A stretch of 64,000 nt of DNA. Source: Porcincola intestinalis (lineage in GTDB: Bacteria; Bacillota; Clostridia; Lachnospirales; Lachnospiraceae). Below the pieces are notes generated by a model. It was not told the origin of the DNA, made no database searches, and worked only from the letters and a program-made list of their open reading frames with translations. Location: positions 124,001 through 188,000 of the forward strand of contig NZ_VULZ01000001.1 of assembly GCF_009696445.1 (NCBI RefSeq). Direction: 5' to 3'. Both the position numbers and the translations under genes were made by a program. Below are positions 17,655-26,978 of this stretch, one piece after another. Position 1 is the first letter of the stretch. Each line of letters opens with the position of its first letter.

Positions 17655-18998
17655 ATGGTTCACAACTTTACAAAAGGCAGACTGGTCATGCCTATGATCC
17701 AGTTTACGATCCCTTTTATCCTGGCCAACTACCTGCAGCTAACCTATAATGCCGTGGACAGTATCATCGTTGGCCGTTTTCTGGGGCCGGAAGCTCTCGC
17801 CGCAGTTGGGACCAGCAATCCGCTGATGACGCTTCTGATCATGCTTCTTCGCGGGACAACACTAGGGACCGGTGTCCTGATTGGCACGATGTTCGGTGCA
17901 GGCGATTACCCCCGTCTGAGAAAACAGATCTCGACAGCGCTCCTGGCCGGCGCCGTCTGCTCCCTTGTGCTCAGTCTTGCTGTATCCACCTGCGCCAGTG
18001 ACATTCTGCGTCTGCTTCATGTCGATCCCTCCATTCTTCCGCTGGCATCCGGCTACCTCAGAACAATCTCATACGGGCTGATCTTCACCTTTCTTTACAA
18101 CTATCTCTCCTCGACGATGCAGGCGCTCGGCGACGGAAAAACACCCCTCATCTTTCTGGCAATCAGTGCCCTGACGAACATCGGCGGCGATCTTCTTCTA
18201 ATTGTCGTGTTCCATCTGGGTGTAAATGGAGCTGCCGCAGCGACCGTTCTGAGCGAGGCCTTTTCCTGCCTGCTATGTATGCTGTATATCAGAAGCCATG
18301 TCCCTGTTCTGAACCTCGGAAAAGCATGGTTCGTCTTTGATATTTCCGTCCTCCGGAGAACGCTCCAGTACGGTTCTGTCTCTGCCATCCAGCAGGCAAC
18401 GGTACAGCTCGGGATCCTGGGCGTCCAGGGCGCAGTGAATTCCCTCGGAGTGAGCACGACAGCCGCCTTTGCCGCTGCGAACAGGGTCGATGATTTTGCC
18501 CTCATTCCAACCCGCAGCATTGCGAACGCAATGACATCCGTGATTGCGCAGAACTGGGGTGCACGGGACAGAAAACGTATCCGAAAAGCATTTGCCGGCG
18601 GCGCCCTGACAGATATCGTGTATGGCGCCCTTGTCGGCGGCCTTCTCTTCATCGCTGCATCCCGGGCCATGTATCTTTTCACTCAGGACCAAAAGGTCGT
18701 CTCAGAAGGCGAGATATACCTTCGCCTCATCTGCCTGATGTATACGCTCCCCGCCCTGACCAATGCAATCCAGGGATTCTTCCGCGGAATCGGCGACCTG
18801 AAAATCACCCTGGCCAGCTCAATCGTCAACATGTCCATCCGCTTCATCACAACCTTTGTGCTGATTGTGAACGTACATATGGACATCGCAGCCGTCCCAT
18901 ATGGCTGTCTTGCAGGCTGGCTTGGTATGCTGGTATGGGAGATCCCGTTTCTCATCCGGAGATTCCGAAAAAAACAACCTGCCGGGCCCATGATCTGA
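17655..18998 (+). CDS. MATE family efflux transporter
   Basis: 447 residues with ~12 membrane helices. It starts MVHNFTKGRLVMPMIQFTIPFILANYLQLTYNAVDSIIVGRFLGPEALAAVG, the DinF/MepA-like branch of MATE proteins, and ends in a short basic tail (RRFRKKQ). GGAGG eight bases upstream supports this ATG over one 51 bases earlier. It shares little obvious sequence with its divergent MATE neighbour, so this is not a recent tandem duplication. Substrates are unknown. Confidence 0.9.
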   Translation: MVHNFTKGRLVMPMIQFTIPFILANYLQLTYNAVDSIIVGRFLGPEALAAVGTSNPLMTLLIMLLRGTTLGTGVLIGTMFGAGDYPRLRKQISTALLAGAVCSLVLSLAVSTCASDILRLLHVDPSILPLASGYLRTISYGLIFTFLYNYLSSTMQALGDGKTPLIFLAISALTNIGGDLLLIVVFHLGVNGAAAATVLSEAFSCLLCMLYIRSHVPVLNLGKAWFVFDISVLRRTLQYGSVSAIQQATVQLGILGVQGAVNSLGVSTTAAFAAANRVDDFALIPTRSIANAMTSVIAQNWGARDRKRIRKAFAGGALTDIVYGALVGGLLFIAASRAMYLFTQDQKVVSEGEIYLRLICLMYTLPALTNAIQGFFRGIGDLKITLASSIVNMSIRFITTFVLIVNVHMDIAAVPYGCLAGWLGMLVWEIPFLIRRFRKKQPAGPMI

Positions 18999-19157
18999 CC
19001 ATACCCCCGGCATCACAAAAAATATATTCGACTTTCCCGCCCCGTCGTACGCTTTACAATCCCCTGCAGGTCAATTACAATCAAGTCAAAAGTTTTTCGG
19101 AATTCATGCGATGGCACACATTTTTACGGGGTTTCAAGAGATGGGAGTACGCGGGAA

Positions 19158-20642
19158 ATGAAGATCGGATTTGACAACGAGAAGTACCTGAAGATTCAGT
19201 CTGAGCATATCCGGGAGCGGATCAGCCAGTTCGGCGGCAAACTTTACCTGGAATTCGGCGGCAAGCTGTTTGATGATTTCCACGCCTCCCGGGTTCTTCC
19301 GGGCTTTCACCCGGACTCCAAGATCACGATGCTGCGAGAGCTGAAGGATCAGGCAGAGATCATCATTGTCATCAACGCAGCTGACATCGAGAAAAACAAG
19401 GTCCGGGGAGATCTCGGCATCACCTACGACATGGACGTCCTGCGGCTGGCGGATGCCTTCACAAGCTTTGGGCTGCTTGTGAGCGGCGTTGTCCTGACTC
19501 GCTTCGACAACCAGCCGTCTGCGATTGCCTACGAGAAGAAACTCCAGCGCCTTGGCATGCGGGTCTACCGCCACTATCCGATCACCGGGTATCCGTCCGA
19601 TATCCCCTATATCGTCAGCGACGAAGGCTTCGGAAAAAATGACTATATCGAGACTTCGCGTCCGCTCGTCGTCATCACCGCGCCGGGACCGGGAAGCGGC
19701 AAGATGGCGACCTGCCTGTCCCAGCTGTACCATGAGCACCAGCGCGGCATCCAGGCTGGATATGCGAAGTTTGAAACATTCCCGGTCTGGAATCTCCCGC
19801 TGAATCATCCGGTGAATCTGGCATACGAAGCTGCGACCGCTGACCTCGACGACGTCAACATGATCGACCCCTTCCATCTCGAGGCCTATGGAAAAACCTG
19901 CGTCAACTACAACCGGGATGTGGAGGTTTTCCCGGTTCTGAATGCCATCTTCGAGAAGATTCAGGGAACCTCTCCTTATCAGTCTCCCACCGACATGGGC
20001 GTCAACATGGTCGGGCTGTGCATCAGCGATGACAAGACTGTGTGCGCAGCGGCGAACCAGGAAATCATCCGCAGATATTACAGTGCGTTGTGCGACAGAC
20101 GCCGCGGAAACGGAAGCGACAAACCCGTCCGGAAGATTGAGTTGCTGATGAAAAAGGCCGGTATCTCTGTATCAGACCGTCCCTGCGTGCAGGCCGCCAA
20201 TCTGAAGGCGGAACAGACAGGCGCCCCGGCCGCTGCCATGCAGATGGAGGACGGAAAGATTCTGACCGGGCGAACCTCAGCCCTGCTCGGTGCCTCCTCC
20301 GCCCTGCTTCTGAACGCCCTGAAATATCTCGCCGATATCGACGACAGCATCGAGCTGCTCTCGCCGACCGTCCTGGACCCGATCATGGACATGAAGGTGA
20401 AACATCTCGGAAGCGATGGCAGCTCTCTGCTTCACCTCAACGAGATTCTCATCGCGCTTGCGATCGCCGGCGTCAGCGACCGGAATGCTGCTGCAGCGAT
20501 CGGAAAGCTGGCGGAACTGAAGGGTCTGGAGGCGCACTCCTCCGTCATTCTGTCTCAGATTGACGAGGGCGTCTTCAAAAAGCTCGGCGTCAACCTCACC
20601 TGCGAGCCAAAGTACGAGACCCAGAAGCTCTATCACAAGTAA
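19158..20642 (+). CDS. DUF1846 (UPF0371) family protein
   Basis: 494 residues, soluble, without signal peptide. The N-terminus MKIGFDNEKYLKIQSEHIRERI, the motif ITAPGPGSGKMATCLSQLYHEH (P-loop-like GPGSGK) and FETFPVWNLPLNHPVN are characteristic of the UPF0371/DUF1846 family found in Bacillota and Actinomycetota. The biochemical role is unproven; the P-loop suggests nucleotide binding (inference). GGGAG lies nine bases before the ATG. It stands alone and is closed by a hairpin at 20652. Confidence 0.88.
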   Translation: MKIGFDNEKYLKIQSEHIRERISQFGGKLYLEFGGKLFDDFHASRVLPGFHPDSKITMLRELKDQAEIIIVINAADIEKNKVRGDLGITYDMDVLRLADAFTSFGLLVSGVVLTRFDNQPSAIAYEKKLQRLGMRVYRHYPITGYPSDIPYIVSDEGFGKNDYIETSRPLVVITAPGPGSGKMATCLSQLYHEHQRGIQAGYAKFETFPVWNLPLNHPVNLAYEAATADLDDVNMIDPFHLEAYGKTCVNYNRDVEVFPVLNAIFEKIQGTSPYQSPTDMGVNMVGLCISDDKTVCAAANQEIIRRYYSALCDRRRGNGSDKPVRKIELLMKKAGISVSDRPCVQAANLKAEQTGAPAAAMQMEDGKILTGRTSALLGASSALLLNALKYLADIDDSIELLSPTVLDPIMDMKVKHLGSDGSSLLHLNEILIALAIAGVSDRNAAAAIGKLAELKGLEAHSSVILSQIDEGVFKKLGVNLTCEPKYETQKLYHK

Positions 20643-20651
20643 GACAATCGT

Positions 20652-20682
20652 AAGCCCCCATATAACCATGGGGGCTCCCTTC
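20652..20682. terminator. Probable bidirectional terminator hairpin
   Basis: AAGCCCCCAT pairs with ATGGGGGCT between two convergent genes. The T-tract is poor on both strands, so termination is inferred mainly from position. Confidence 0.55.
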
Positions 20683-20693
20683 AACGTCTCCTG

Positions 20694-21578
20694 TCAGCAC
20701 GCCTCATCTCCGGGCTTCTGAAAGAACAGCAGCACAGGCAGCACCACCGCGACTGTCAGAAGCCCATTGATGAGCAGTGAATTGCTCAACGGCGTATCGT
20801 ACAGGAAATGATCAACCATCACCAGAAGAATCAGCCCGTATCCCTTCCTCCTGTGGTGTTTGCCGCTCCCCCGTGCAATCAGATAAAGCCCCGCCGCTGT
20901 CACGGCCGCATAAGCCCAGTGTGAGCCAAAGGAGGCGGAGACTCTGTCAAGCGCGGTCGGAAATGCCTTCTCTGTATTCTCGAACCCGCTTTCTGTAATG
21001 TAGGACAGATCCTCCTCGATCTGAAAGCCGATCCCGACGCACATGCCGATCCCCAGATAGTCCTTCAGCGATCTTCTTCCAAGCACGTATAGAAGAAGTC
21101 CGGTCGTCCCCAGCTTCAGAAGCTCCTCCAGAATACCGGTTCCTGCAGACCCGATCCACGCGTCTGAATAGAGATGCCCCATCAAATGGGACATCATATC
21201 CGCAAACGCATCATTCAGGTTTCCCGCAAGAGCCGCAGGAATAAATGCCCCGCAGAAACCGGCGATCAGAAGATCCAGCCGATGCATTTCATATTTTGAG
21301 CAGAGATATTTCATCACCAGGCAGAACGGCACGATATACGCGAGCAGAAGCGGAAAAGTACTGTACACCTCCAGGTATTGCACAACCGTTGTATGATCCT
21401 GCCCCAGAAAATCCGATTCATTGATCACGATGCCAAATGTGAACAGAAGAATCAGAATAACTTCCGCGGTCAGGCGGCGCCTCCGTCTCCTCGCTTCACT
21501 GCGGATGCCTGCTTGTTCCAGACTGCCTGTTTGTGCGTCTGTCTGTCTTTCCATGTGCATTTCCATCTGATCATCCAT
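20694..21578 (-). CDS. PrsW-like intramembrane metalloprotease family protein
   Basis: 294 residues: a charged, Arg-rich cytoplasmic N-terminus and about eight membrane helices. The motifs GILEELLKLG (Glu-Glu), GFQIEEDLSYI, SFGSHWAYAA and MVDHFLYD carry the Glu and His residues that form the metal site in PrsW and related proteases. PrsW proteins cleave membrane-bound substrates such as anti-sigma factors; no anti-sigma factor gene is nearby. MDDQMEMHMERQ is taken as the start, with GGAG upstream; the frame is open for 57 more codons, but that stretch overlaps the hcp terminator. Confidence 0.78.
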   Translation of the reverse strand: MDDQMEMHMERQTDAQTGSLEQAGIRSEARRRRRRLTAEVILILLFTFGIVINESDFLGQDHTTVVQYLEVYSTFPLLLAYIVPFCLVMKYLCSKYEMHRLDLLIAGFCGAFIPAALAGNLNDAFADMMSHLMGHLYSDAWIGSAGTGILEELLKLGTTGLLLYVLGRRSLKDYLGIGMCVGIGFQIEEDLSYITESGFENTEKAFPTALDRVSASFGSHWAYAAVTAAGLYLIARGSGKHHRRKGYGLILLVMVDHFLYDTPLSNSLLINGLLTVAVVLPVLLFFQKPGDEAC

Positions 21579-21639
21579 AAGCCATTGCTCTCCTGTCTCT
21601 TCTATTTTTTTGTGTCCCTCATCATGCACCTGTTTCCAT

Positions 21640-21695
21640 AAAAAGTCAAACCCCCCGCCGGCCATCACCTTACAAGGTGAGAGCCAGCAGGGGTT
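21640..21695 (-). terminator. Terminator after hcp
   Basis: On the minus strand AACCCC...GGC pairs with GGCCGGCGGGGGGTT around an inner CACCTT/AAGGTG hairpin, followed by TGACTTTTT. Confidence 0.75.
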
Positions 21696-21774
21696 GCTGG
21701 TGGTACTCATATGGAGTTCAGACCAGAGCAGGCGTGGCTTTCCACCCACCGCCCGGCTGCCCGATCAGCCATCT

Positions 21775-23424
21775 TCAGGCATTCTCTCCGAAGAACAGCT
21801 TCAGATCATCATCAACCGTTCCGATTCCGGCAATCCCGAAGTTGTCGACAAGAACCTTTGCAACGTTCGGAGACAGGAAGCCCGGAAGAGTCGGTCCAAG
21901 GTGGATATTCTTCACACCAAGGTACAGCAGTGCCAGCAGCACAATGACAGCCTTCTGCTCATACCATGCAATGTTGAACGCGATCGGAAGATCATTGATA
22001 TCGTCAAGTCCGAAGATCTCCTTGAGCTTCAGGGCGATCAGCGCAAGAGAGTAGGAGTCGTTGCACTGGCCTGCGTCAAGCACACGCGGGATTCCATTGA
22101 TATCGCCAAGGTTCAGCTTGTTGTACTTGTACTTTGCGCAGCCTGCAGTCAGGATGACAACATTCTTCGGCAGCTTCTTTGCAAACTCTGTATAGTACTC
22201 TCTGGACTTCATACGGCCATCGCAGCCTGCCATGACGACAAACTTACGGATTGCGCCGGACTTGACCGCATCGACGACCTTGTCCGCCAGCGCAAACACC
22301 TGCTCATGTGCGAAACCGCCGACAATGCTTCCGGTCTCGATTTCCTTCGGCGGCTGGCAGGTCTTTGCCTGCTCAATGATCGCTGAGAAATCCTTCACCT
22401 CACCATACGCACCATCGATATGGCGGCAGCCCGGATAACCTGCGGCACCTGTTGTCCAAAGCCTGTCCTTGTAGCTGTCAGCCGGCGGCACGATGCAGTT
22501 GGTTGTCATCAGGATCGGACCATTGAAGGACGCAAACTCCTCCTTCTGCTTCCACCATGCATTGCCGTAGTTGCCTGCAAAGTGCTTGTACTTCTTGAAC
22601 GCCGGATAATAATGAGCCGGAAGCATCTCAGAGTGCGTGTAGACATCCACGCCTGTTCCCTCGGTCTGCTCGAGCAGTTGCTCCAGATCCTTCAGGTCAT
22701 GGCCGGAAACAAGGATGCCCGGATTGCTGCGAACACCGATATCGACCGTGGTAACCTCCGGATTGCCATACGCACCTGTATTCGCAGCATCCAGGAGTGC
22801 CATGCCATCAACGCCATACTTGCCGGTCTCAAGCGTCAGTGCAACAAGATCATCCACTGTCAGGGAATCGTCCAGCGTCTTTGCGAGCGCCTTCTGAATG
22901 AACGCATCAATCTCTTCGTTGTCCTGAAGAAGCGCATTCGCATGCTTTGAGTATGCAGCAAGTCCCTTCAGACCATAGGTGATCAGCTCTCTCAGGCTGC
23001 GGATGTCTTCGTTCTCTGTAGCCAGGACACCGACCTTGTCAGATGCTGCCTTCTCCTCATACTCGCTTCTGCCGCCATTCCAAAGTGCTGCATCCGGAAG
23101 GCCACTGCGATCTGTGAGCTGCTGAAGGAGCTCCTCCTTCACCGCGAGCGTCTTTGCCACCCTGTCTGCAATCGCGTCCTTATCGAAATTTGCGTTGGTG
23201 ATCGTCGTAAAGAGATTCACCGTAACCAGATGGTTGACATCGCCCTTTACAGCCTTGCCTTCCTCACGAAGCTTTGTCGTTACGCAGGACAGTCCCTTTG
23301 TGACATAGATCAGCAGATCCTGCATCCGCGCAACCTCGGGCTTCTTTCCGCAGACACCTGACACTGTGCATCCTGTTCCCCTTGCTGTTTCCTGACACTG
23401 GTAGCAAAACATCTTATCGCACAT
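21775..23424 (-). CDS. hcp: Hydroxylamine reductase (hybrid cluster protein)
   Basis: 549 residues. The N-terminal Cys motif (C7, C10, C19, C25 in [21 protein letters not shown]) binds the [4Fe-4S] cluster, and later Cys/Glu/His residues in [29 protein letters not shown] and [13 protein letters not shown] fit the hybrid Fe-S-O cluster ligands. Hcp reduces hydroxylamine in vitro and handles NO/nitrosative stress in anaerobes. GGAGGTAAAGAG directly precedes the ATG. It is divergent from a Crp/Fnr-type regulator resembling HcpR, which probably controls it (inference). Closed by a strong terminator. Confidence 0.95.
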   Translation of the reverse strand: MCDKMFCYQCQETARGTGCTVSGVCGKKPEVARMQDLLIYVTKGLSCVTTKLREEGKAVKGDVNHLVTVNLFTTITNANFDKDAIADRVAKTLAVKEELLQQLTDRSGLPDAALWNGGRSEYEEKAASDKVGVLATENEDIRSLRELITYGLKGLAAYSKHANALLQDNEEIDAFIQKALAKTLDDSLTVDDLVALTLETGKYGVDGMALLDAANTGAYGNPEVTTVDIGVRSNPGILVSGHDLKDLEQLLEQTEGTGVDVYTHSEMLPAHYYPAFKKYKHFAGNYGNAWWKQKEEFASFNGPILMTTNCIVPPADSYKDRLWTTGAAGYPGCRHIDGAYGEVKDFSAIIEQAKTCQPPKEIETGSIVGGFAHEQVFALADKVVDAVKSGAIRKFVVMAGCDGRMKSREYYTEFAKKLPKNVVILTAGCAKYKYNKLNLGDINGIPRVLDAGQCNDSYSLALIALKLKEIFGLDDINDLPIAFNIAWYEQKAVIVLLALLYLGVKNIHLGPTLPGFLSPNVAKVLVDNFGIAGIGTVDDDLKLFFGENA

Positions 23425-23512
23425 CTCTTTACCTCCAATACATCAACACATCACTGCGAAACATACCGCGTAATCTGTTCCCTTCACTGCGGTTTCTCAA
23501 GCCTTTCCTTTC

Positions 23513-23570
23513 TTGACCTGTTGACCATAGATTACTATACTTTTCATGAAATAGACGTTGTTGCGACAAC
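23513..23570 (+). promoter_or_regulatory. Promoter and palindrome upstream of the Crp/Fnr regulator
   Basis: TTGACC, 17 bp, TATACT (23513-23541), then the inverted repeat GTTGTTGCGACAAC at 23557-23570, just downstream of the start site. The palindrome could be an operator for autoregulation; this is inference. Confidence 0.65.
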
Positions 23571-23584
23571 ATGGGAGGATAAAA

Positions 23585-24265
23585 ATGGACGTTCAAATGC
23601 TTTCTGCAACCCCTCTGTTCCATGGCATCCGCGAAGACGAAATCCGCCAGATGCTCTCCTGCCTCGGGACACATGAAAAGGCCTATAAGAAAAACGAGCT
23701 GATTCTTCGGGCCGGAGATCCCGTTCATGAAATCGGCATGGTGGAATCCGGAAGCGCCAACATTGTCGTCAACTTCTATTGGGGAAGCAGCAACATCTTC
23801 GGTCATATCGAACAAGGCCGGATCTTTGCAGAGAATTACGCCGCCATCCCCGGCAAAGAACTGCTCTGTGATGTCGTTGCTGCGGAACCGTGCAAGATTC
23901 TTTTTCTCGACTTGAACAAGCTTCTGAATGTCTGCCAGAACGGGTGCAGCTTTCATAATCGGCTCGTTCACAACCTGGTACGGATTCTTGCCCAGAAAAG
24001 CTTGAATCTGTCCAGCCGAATGATGCACATCGCTCCGAAGTCTCTTCGCGCGCGTCTTCTCTCCTACCTGTCCGAGCAGGCACTCATCCACGGAAGCACC
24101 CACTTTGCAATCTCCTTCGACAGACAGCAGCTCGCTGATTACCTGAGCGTCGACAGAAGCGCCCTCTCCAATGAACTGAGCAAAATGCAGCGGGAAGGAC
24201 TGATTTCCTATAAAAAGAATGTCTTCACGCTGAACAAGGAAGCACAGCTGGCGGATTATCTGTAA
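23585..24265 (+). CDS. Crp/Fnr family transcriptional regulator (HcpR-like)
   Basis: 226 residues: an N-terminal cyclic-nucleotide-binding-type beta-barrel (~residues 10-120) and a C-terminal winged helix with FDRQQLADYLSVDRSALSNELSKMQREGLI, the Crp_2 recognition region. It lacks an Fnr-type N-terminal Cys cluster, so it is not a classical oxygen sensor. GGGAGG six bases upstream sets the start. Divergence from hcp suggests the HcpR role of sensing NO or nitrite, known for this family in anaerobes; identity beyond the family is inferred from position. Confidence 0.85.
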   Translation: MDVQMLSATPLFHGIREDEIRQMLSCLGTHEKAYKKNELILRAGDPVHEIGMVESGSANIVVNFYWGSSNIFGHIEQGRIFAENYAAIPGKELLCDVVAAEPCKILFLDLNKLLNVCQNGCSFHNRLVHNLVRILAQKSLNLSSRMMHIAPKSLRARLLSYLSEQALIHGSTHFAISFDRQQLADYLSVDRSALSNELSKMQREGLISYKKNVFTLNKEAQLADYL

Positions 24266-24311
24266 ATAGCCATGAGGAGGGACTTTCTGACTTGACGAAT
24301 GTGCCTGTGTG

Positions 24312-24932
24312 TCAGGCAAGGACGCGCTGCGCCAGCAGATAAGCCATCACATGGACGCTCTGCTGAAACTTTCCGGCCTTGATCAGGTGCTCGACCTCCT
24401 CTCCGGTCAGCAGCTCTGCCTCCAGGTCCTCTGTTTCATCCAGGCTCTGCCCGGTGATCTTCCTGCAGTCTCTGGCCAGGTAAACATGGGCATAATTATC
24501 CGCTACCGTCGCATTGGAGGGAATCGTAATCAGATGGGTCCATTTGTCCGACACGTACCCTGTCTCCTCCTCCAACTCTCTCTTCGCACAGATCAGAGCA
24601 TCCTCCATCTGAGCATCCTCCATCTCGGCTTTCCTGCCATATGTCGATACTGCCTGCTCTGGATTCTCCGTTTTCCGCGGCTCAATCCCACCTGCCGGGA
24701 ACTCGGTTGTGACCTCCCCGATTCCGTGCCGGAACTGGCGGACGCACAGATACTGTCCGTCCTCCGTCACCGGGACGATGACGGAGTAGCTCCTGCGGCT
24801 GTACTGATAAAATGGTTCAAACACTCTCCCGTCCGGATAGCGGTATTTCACCTTCCGGAAATCAATCCATTCGTCCTGGACAATATGTTCCACGGAAAGC
24901 GGTGTCCAGATAAAATCCTGATCCTTTTTCAT
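24312..24932 (-). CDS. Nudix hydrolase (ADP-ribose pyrophosphatase-like)
   Basis: 206 residues. The Nudix signature is split: FPAGGIEP is followed by ~30 residues and then AKRELEEETGY, so the usual GX5EX7REUXEEXGU box carries an insertion of about 20 residues. The insertion includes a tandem MEDAQMEDAL. The REUXEE metal-binding part is intact, so hydrolysis of a nucleoside diphosphate-linked compound such as ADP-ribose remains likely. GGGAG five bases before this ATG favours it over one 12 bases earlier. Convergent with the Crp/Fnr gene, with ~45 bp between. Confidence 0.85.
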   Translation of the reverse strand: MKKDQDFIWTPLSVEHIVQDEWIDFRKVKYRYPDGRVFEPFYQYSRRSYSVIVPVTEDGQYLCVRQFRHGIGEVTTEFPAGGIEPRKTENPEQAVSTYGRKAEMEDAQMEDALICAKRELEEETGYVSDKWTHLITIPSNATVADNYAHVYLARDCRKITGQSLDETEDLEAELLTGEEVEHLIKAGKFQQSVHVMAYLLAQRVLA

Positions 24933-25100
24933 TCTGACTCCCATCTGTTGATCATCTGATCAGTGCTTCACCTTTCAGTGCTCCACCCTTTAGTACTCTA
25001 CCTTGTAATGTTCCCTGAAGGATCGCGCAGCAGCGGATCCCAGCTGAAATCTGAGCCGGGCCTTTGCTGAAGAATCTCAGGCCTCACTGCTGTATTCACG

Positions 25101-25185
25101 CCCCTCCCCGGATATGCTGGGTGTCCCTGATGCAGGGCTGCACCAGCGATCTGCGTCAGCCCCTCCCCGGACATACTGGGTGTCC
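25101..25185. repeat. Imperfect 26-bp direct repeat
   Basis: Copies at 25101-25126 and 25160-25185, each with CCCCTCCCCGGA and CTGGGTGTCC around a variable AYATRCT-like core, lie between the Nudix gene and the next minus-strand gene. The second copy ends close to that gene's stop codon. No coding function is seen. Confidence 0.6.
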
Positions 25186-25189
25186 TCTG

Positions 25190-26122
25190 TCAGAACAGAT
25201 CCAGCATATTGTCGAGATAGATGTCCTCCCTGACACGAATCTGGTACTCTGGCTTTGTCAGGTAATACAGCAGGAACTCCAGTATCAGAGCACTTCCAAG
25301 TCCCCGGCCTTCAATCTTGAAATTGGAAAAGCCCATTGGCATATAGCGGTTTTGAATATCCTCTACACTGATAAAACCAGCATTCTTCATGGCCCTCGAA
25401 AACCGGTATCCCTCATCCGCTCCGGGTGACTTACAGCGGAATTCCGGCTCAATGCTGCTAAGATTTCTTCTGCTGACGGCCTCATAACACTTTTTTCTGT
25501 CCGCGCAGCCAAACCAGCAGCACTCGTTGCACAGAAACTCCACTTTATCTTTCAAACGAGGCTGAAGACTCCGGAGCCTGTCGAAGTTCTTGTTCAGACG
25601 GAAATCCGGAACAACAAATTGAAATTCATCCCGCCTGAGTTCATCCTCAAGCTGTGAAAACTGCGTCAATACTTTTGTGGTGGATGAAACATAGTAAAAT
25701 CCCGGATACTGCTCCTGAAGATACTCCAAAAGCAGATCCGAATGAATTATGACCCCGCTCTGAGGACTTTGCACCTTACTGAAGACTCTGCAGAGCTGAT
25801 TGCATCTGGCATCAGTCAGATGCTCCTTCCGAAGCAGCGAGTTGCTGAGCGTCAGCCTGGCTGAGATCCCATACTCCTGCGTCAGTGCAAGCGCTTCCTC
25901 CGGCGTATGCTCTCCGCCGCCGACGCGTCCGCCGCCCCAGAGACAATCTGCCGGTGCACCATAAATCGATCCGATTTCGCACCAGTCATAGAAATATTCC
26001 CTGTGCTTTTTAAATAACGGCAGAAACACCTGATACAGATCATAGAACTCAAAAAGTCCGGGAAGATGGAAATAGGCTCTGAAGCATTCTCCTGTTCTAT
26101 CCGGCTCTCTCAGCTCTTCCAT
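25190..26122 (-). CDS. Uncharacterised Cys-rich protein, possibly TIM-barrel (U32-like)
   Basis: About 310 residues, soluble, family not firmly recognised. It contains alternating strand-like segments (IGSIYGAP, ARLTLSNSLL, GVIIHSDLLLEYL, FYYVSSTTKVLTQF, FQFVVPDFRLNKN) suggestive of a barrel, and a Cys cluster CNECCWFGCADRKKC at ~198-212 that could bind a metal or Fe-S cluster. The overall pattern is reminiscent of peptidase U32-like proteins, but I do not see their signature. The ATG has GGGAAG nine bases upstream; a GTG 21 bases earlier is possible. It overlaps the end of the upstream flavoprotein gene by 13 bp, so they form one operon. Confidence 0.7.
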   Translation of the reverse strand: MEELREPDRTGECFRAYFHLPGLFEFYDLYQVFLPLFKKHREYFYDWCEIGSIYGAPADCLWGGGRVGGGEHTPEEALALTQEYGISARLTLSNSLLRKEHLTDARCNQLCRVFSKVQSPQSGVIIHSDLLLEYLQEQYPGFYYVSSTTKVLTQFSQLEDELRRDEFQFVVPDFRLNKNFDRLRSLQPRLKDKVEFLCNECCWFGCADRKKCYEAVSRRNLSSIEPEFRCKSPGADEGYRFSRAMKNAGFISVEDIQNRYMPMGFSNFKIEGRGLGSALILEFLLYYLTKPEYQIRVREDIYLDNMLDLF

Positions 26123-26802
26123 GGTCTTGCGCTTCCCAGCCACCCCTTCTGTATCCAGTAGCTTTTATCCACCTCCGAGATACCTTTCTTCTGAAGCAGA
26201 CGTACAAAACAGAAGTAGAGCTTCGTTTTCAGGGACGGTTTGACATGTCCCCTCCGGCTCCGAATCTTCTCCGCGATCCGGGTGGTCCTCTGATCGATTG
26301 CCTGTTTGCGTTTCCCGGAGACGCCCGCCCAGTTGTGTGCAAACACATGCATACCCAGCCGGTAGGTCTTCCCCACACCCCAGAAGAACAGACTGTCCGC
26401 CATGTCTCTGCAGGCTGATTTTTCCCCGGCGGCAGCCGAGGTGCTGATACTGACAGCCTGCTTCCCAAACATTGACTCCACCGGCCTGTGAATCAGCCAG
26501 CGGTACCCATAGTGATCCAGAAACGTTTTCATCGCACCTGTCACATGGTAGACATATACCGGGCTGGCCAGAATGATCACATCAGCAGCATCCATGGCTT
26601 CCGTGATTGGTCTGAGCCTTTCATAATGCGGACATCGCTTTTCATCTTTCAGAATACACTGCATACAGCCAACGCAGTAATCATGAAAATCCCTTGGGAG
26701 AAAGAACTCCGTCACGTCTCCCCCGATCTTGTCTGCGAGCTGTCTGGCGATATGGCAGGTCGTCCCTGTATGACTCTGCCCGTTGATAATAACAATCTTC
26801 AT
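26110..26802 (-). CDS. NAD(P)H-dependent FMN reductase / iron-sulfur flavoprotein-like
   Basis: 230 residues starting MKIVIINGQSHTGTTCHIARQLADKI, a flavodoxin-like phosphate loop for FMN. CVGCMQCILKDEKRCPHY is the Cys motif seen in iron-sulfur flavoproteins and relatives. ILASPVYVYHVTGAMKTFLDHYGYRW is the second FMN-contact segment. The C-terminal ~80 residues are basic and unusual in length. GGAAAG six bases upstream supports this start. Likely a cytoplasmic electron-transfer enzyme; it overlaps the next gene and follows a flavin reductase gene, hinting at a redox cluster. Confidence 0.83.
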   Translation of the reverse strand: MKIVIINGQSHTGTTCHIARQLADKIGGDVTEFFLPRDFHDYCVGCMQCILKDEKRCPHYERLRPITEAMDAADVIILASPVYVYHVTGAMKTFLDHYGYRWLIHRPVESMFGKQAVSISTSAAAGEKSACRDMADSLFFWGVGKTYRLGMHVFAHNWAGVSGKRKQAIDQRTTRIAEKIRSRRGHVKPSLKTKLYFCFVRLLQKKGISEVDKSYWIQKGWLGSARPWKS

Positions 26803-26978
26803 GGTTCTTTCCAGCTTGTCCTGGCTTCTGTCCTCGGTCCGTTCGCTGGCACCTGCCATTTCTTCTTTCTGATTCCTCCTGGCTTTGTTATCTTGAAGCT
26901 CAGGTCAGGCAGATCCAGAATAACTTTCTCCGGAACCGTTCCATCCAGCAAGATGGCGGTCCAGAAGTTCTTCGACTA

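Noticed and set aside
26803-26978. A possible small gene between the flavoprotein and flavin reductase genes
   Set aside because: An open reading (LLDGTVPEKVILDLPDLSF-like) exists on the minus strand but has no start codon or ribosome site, so it is mentioned only as a possible remnant.
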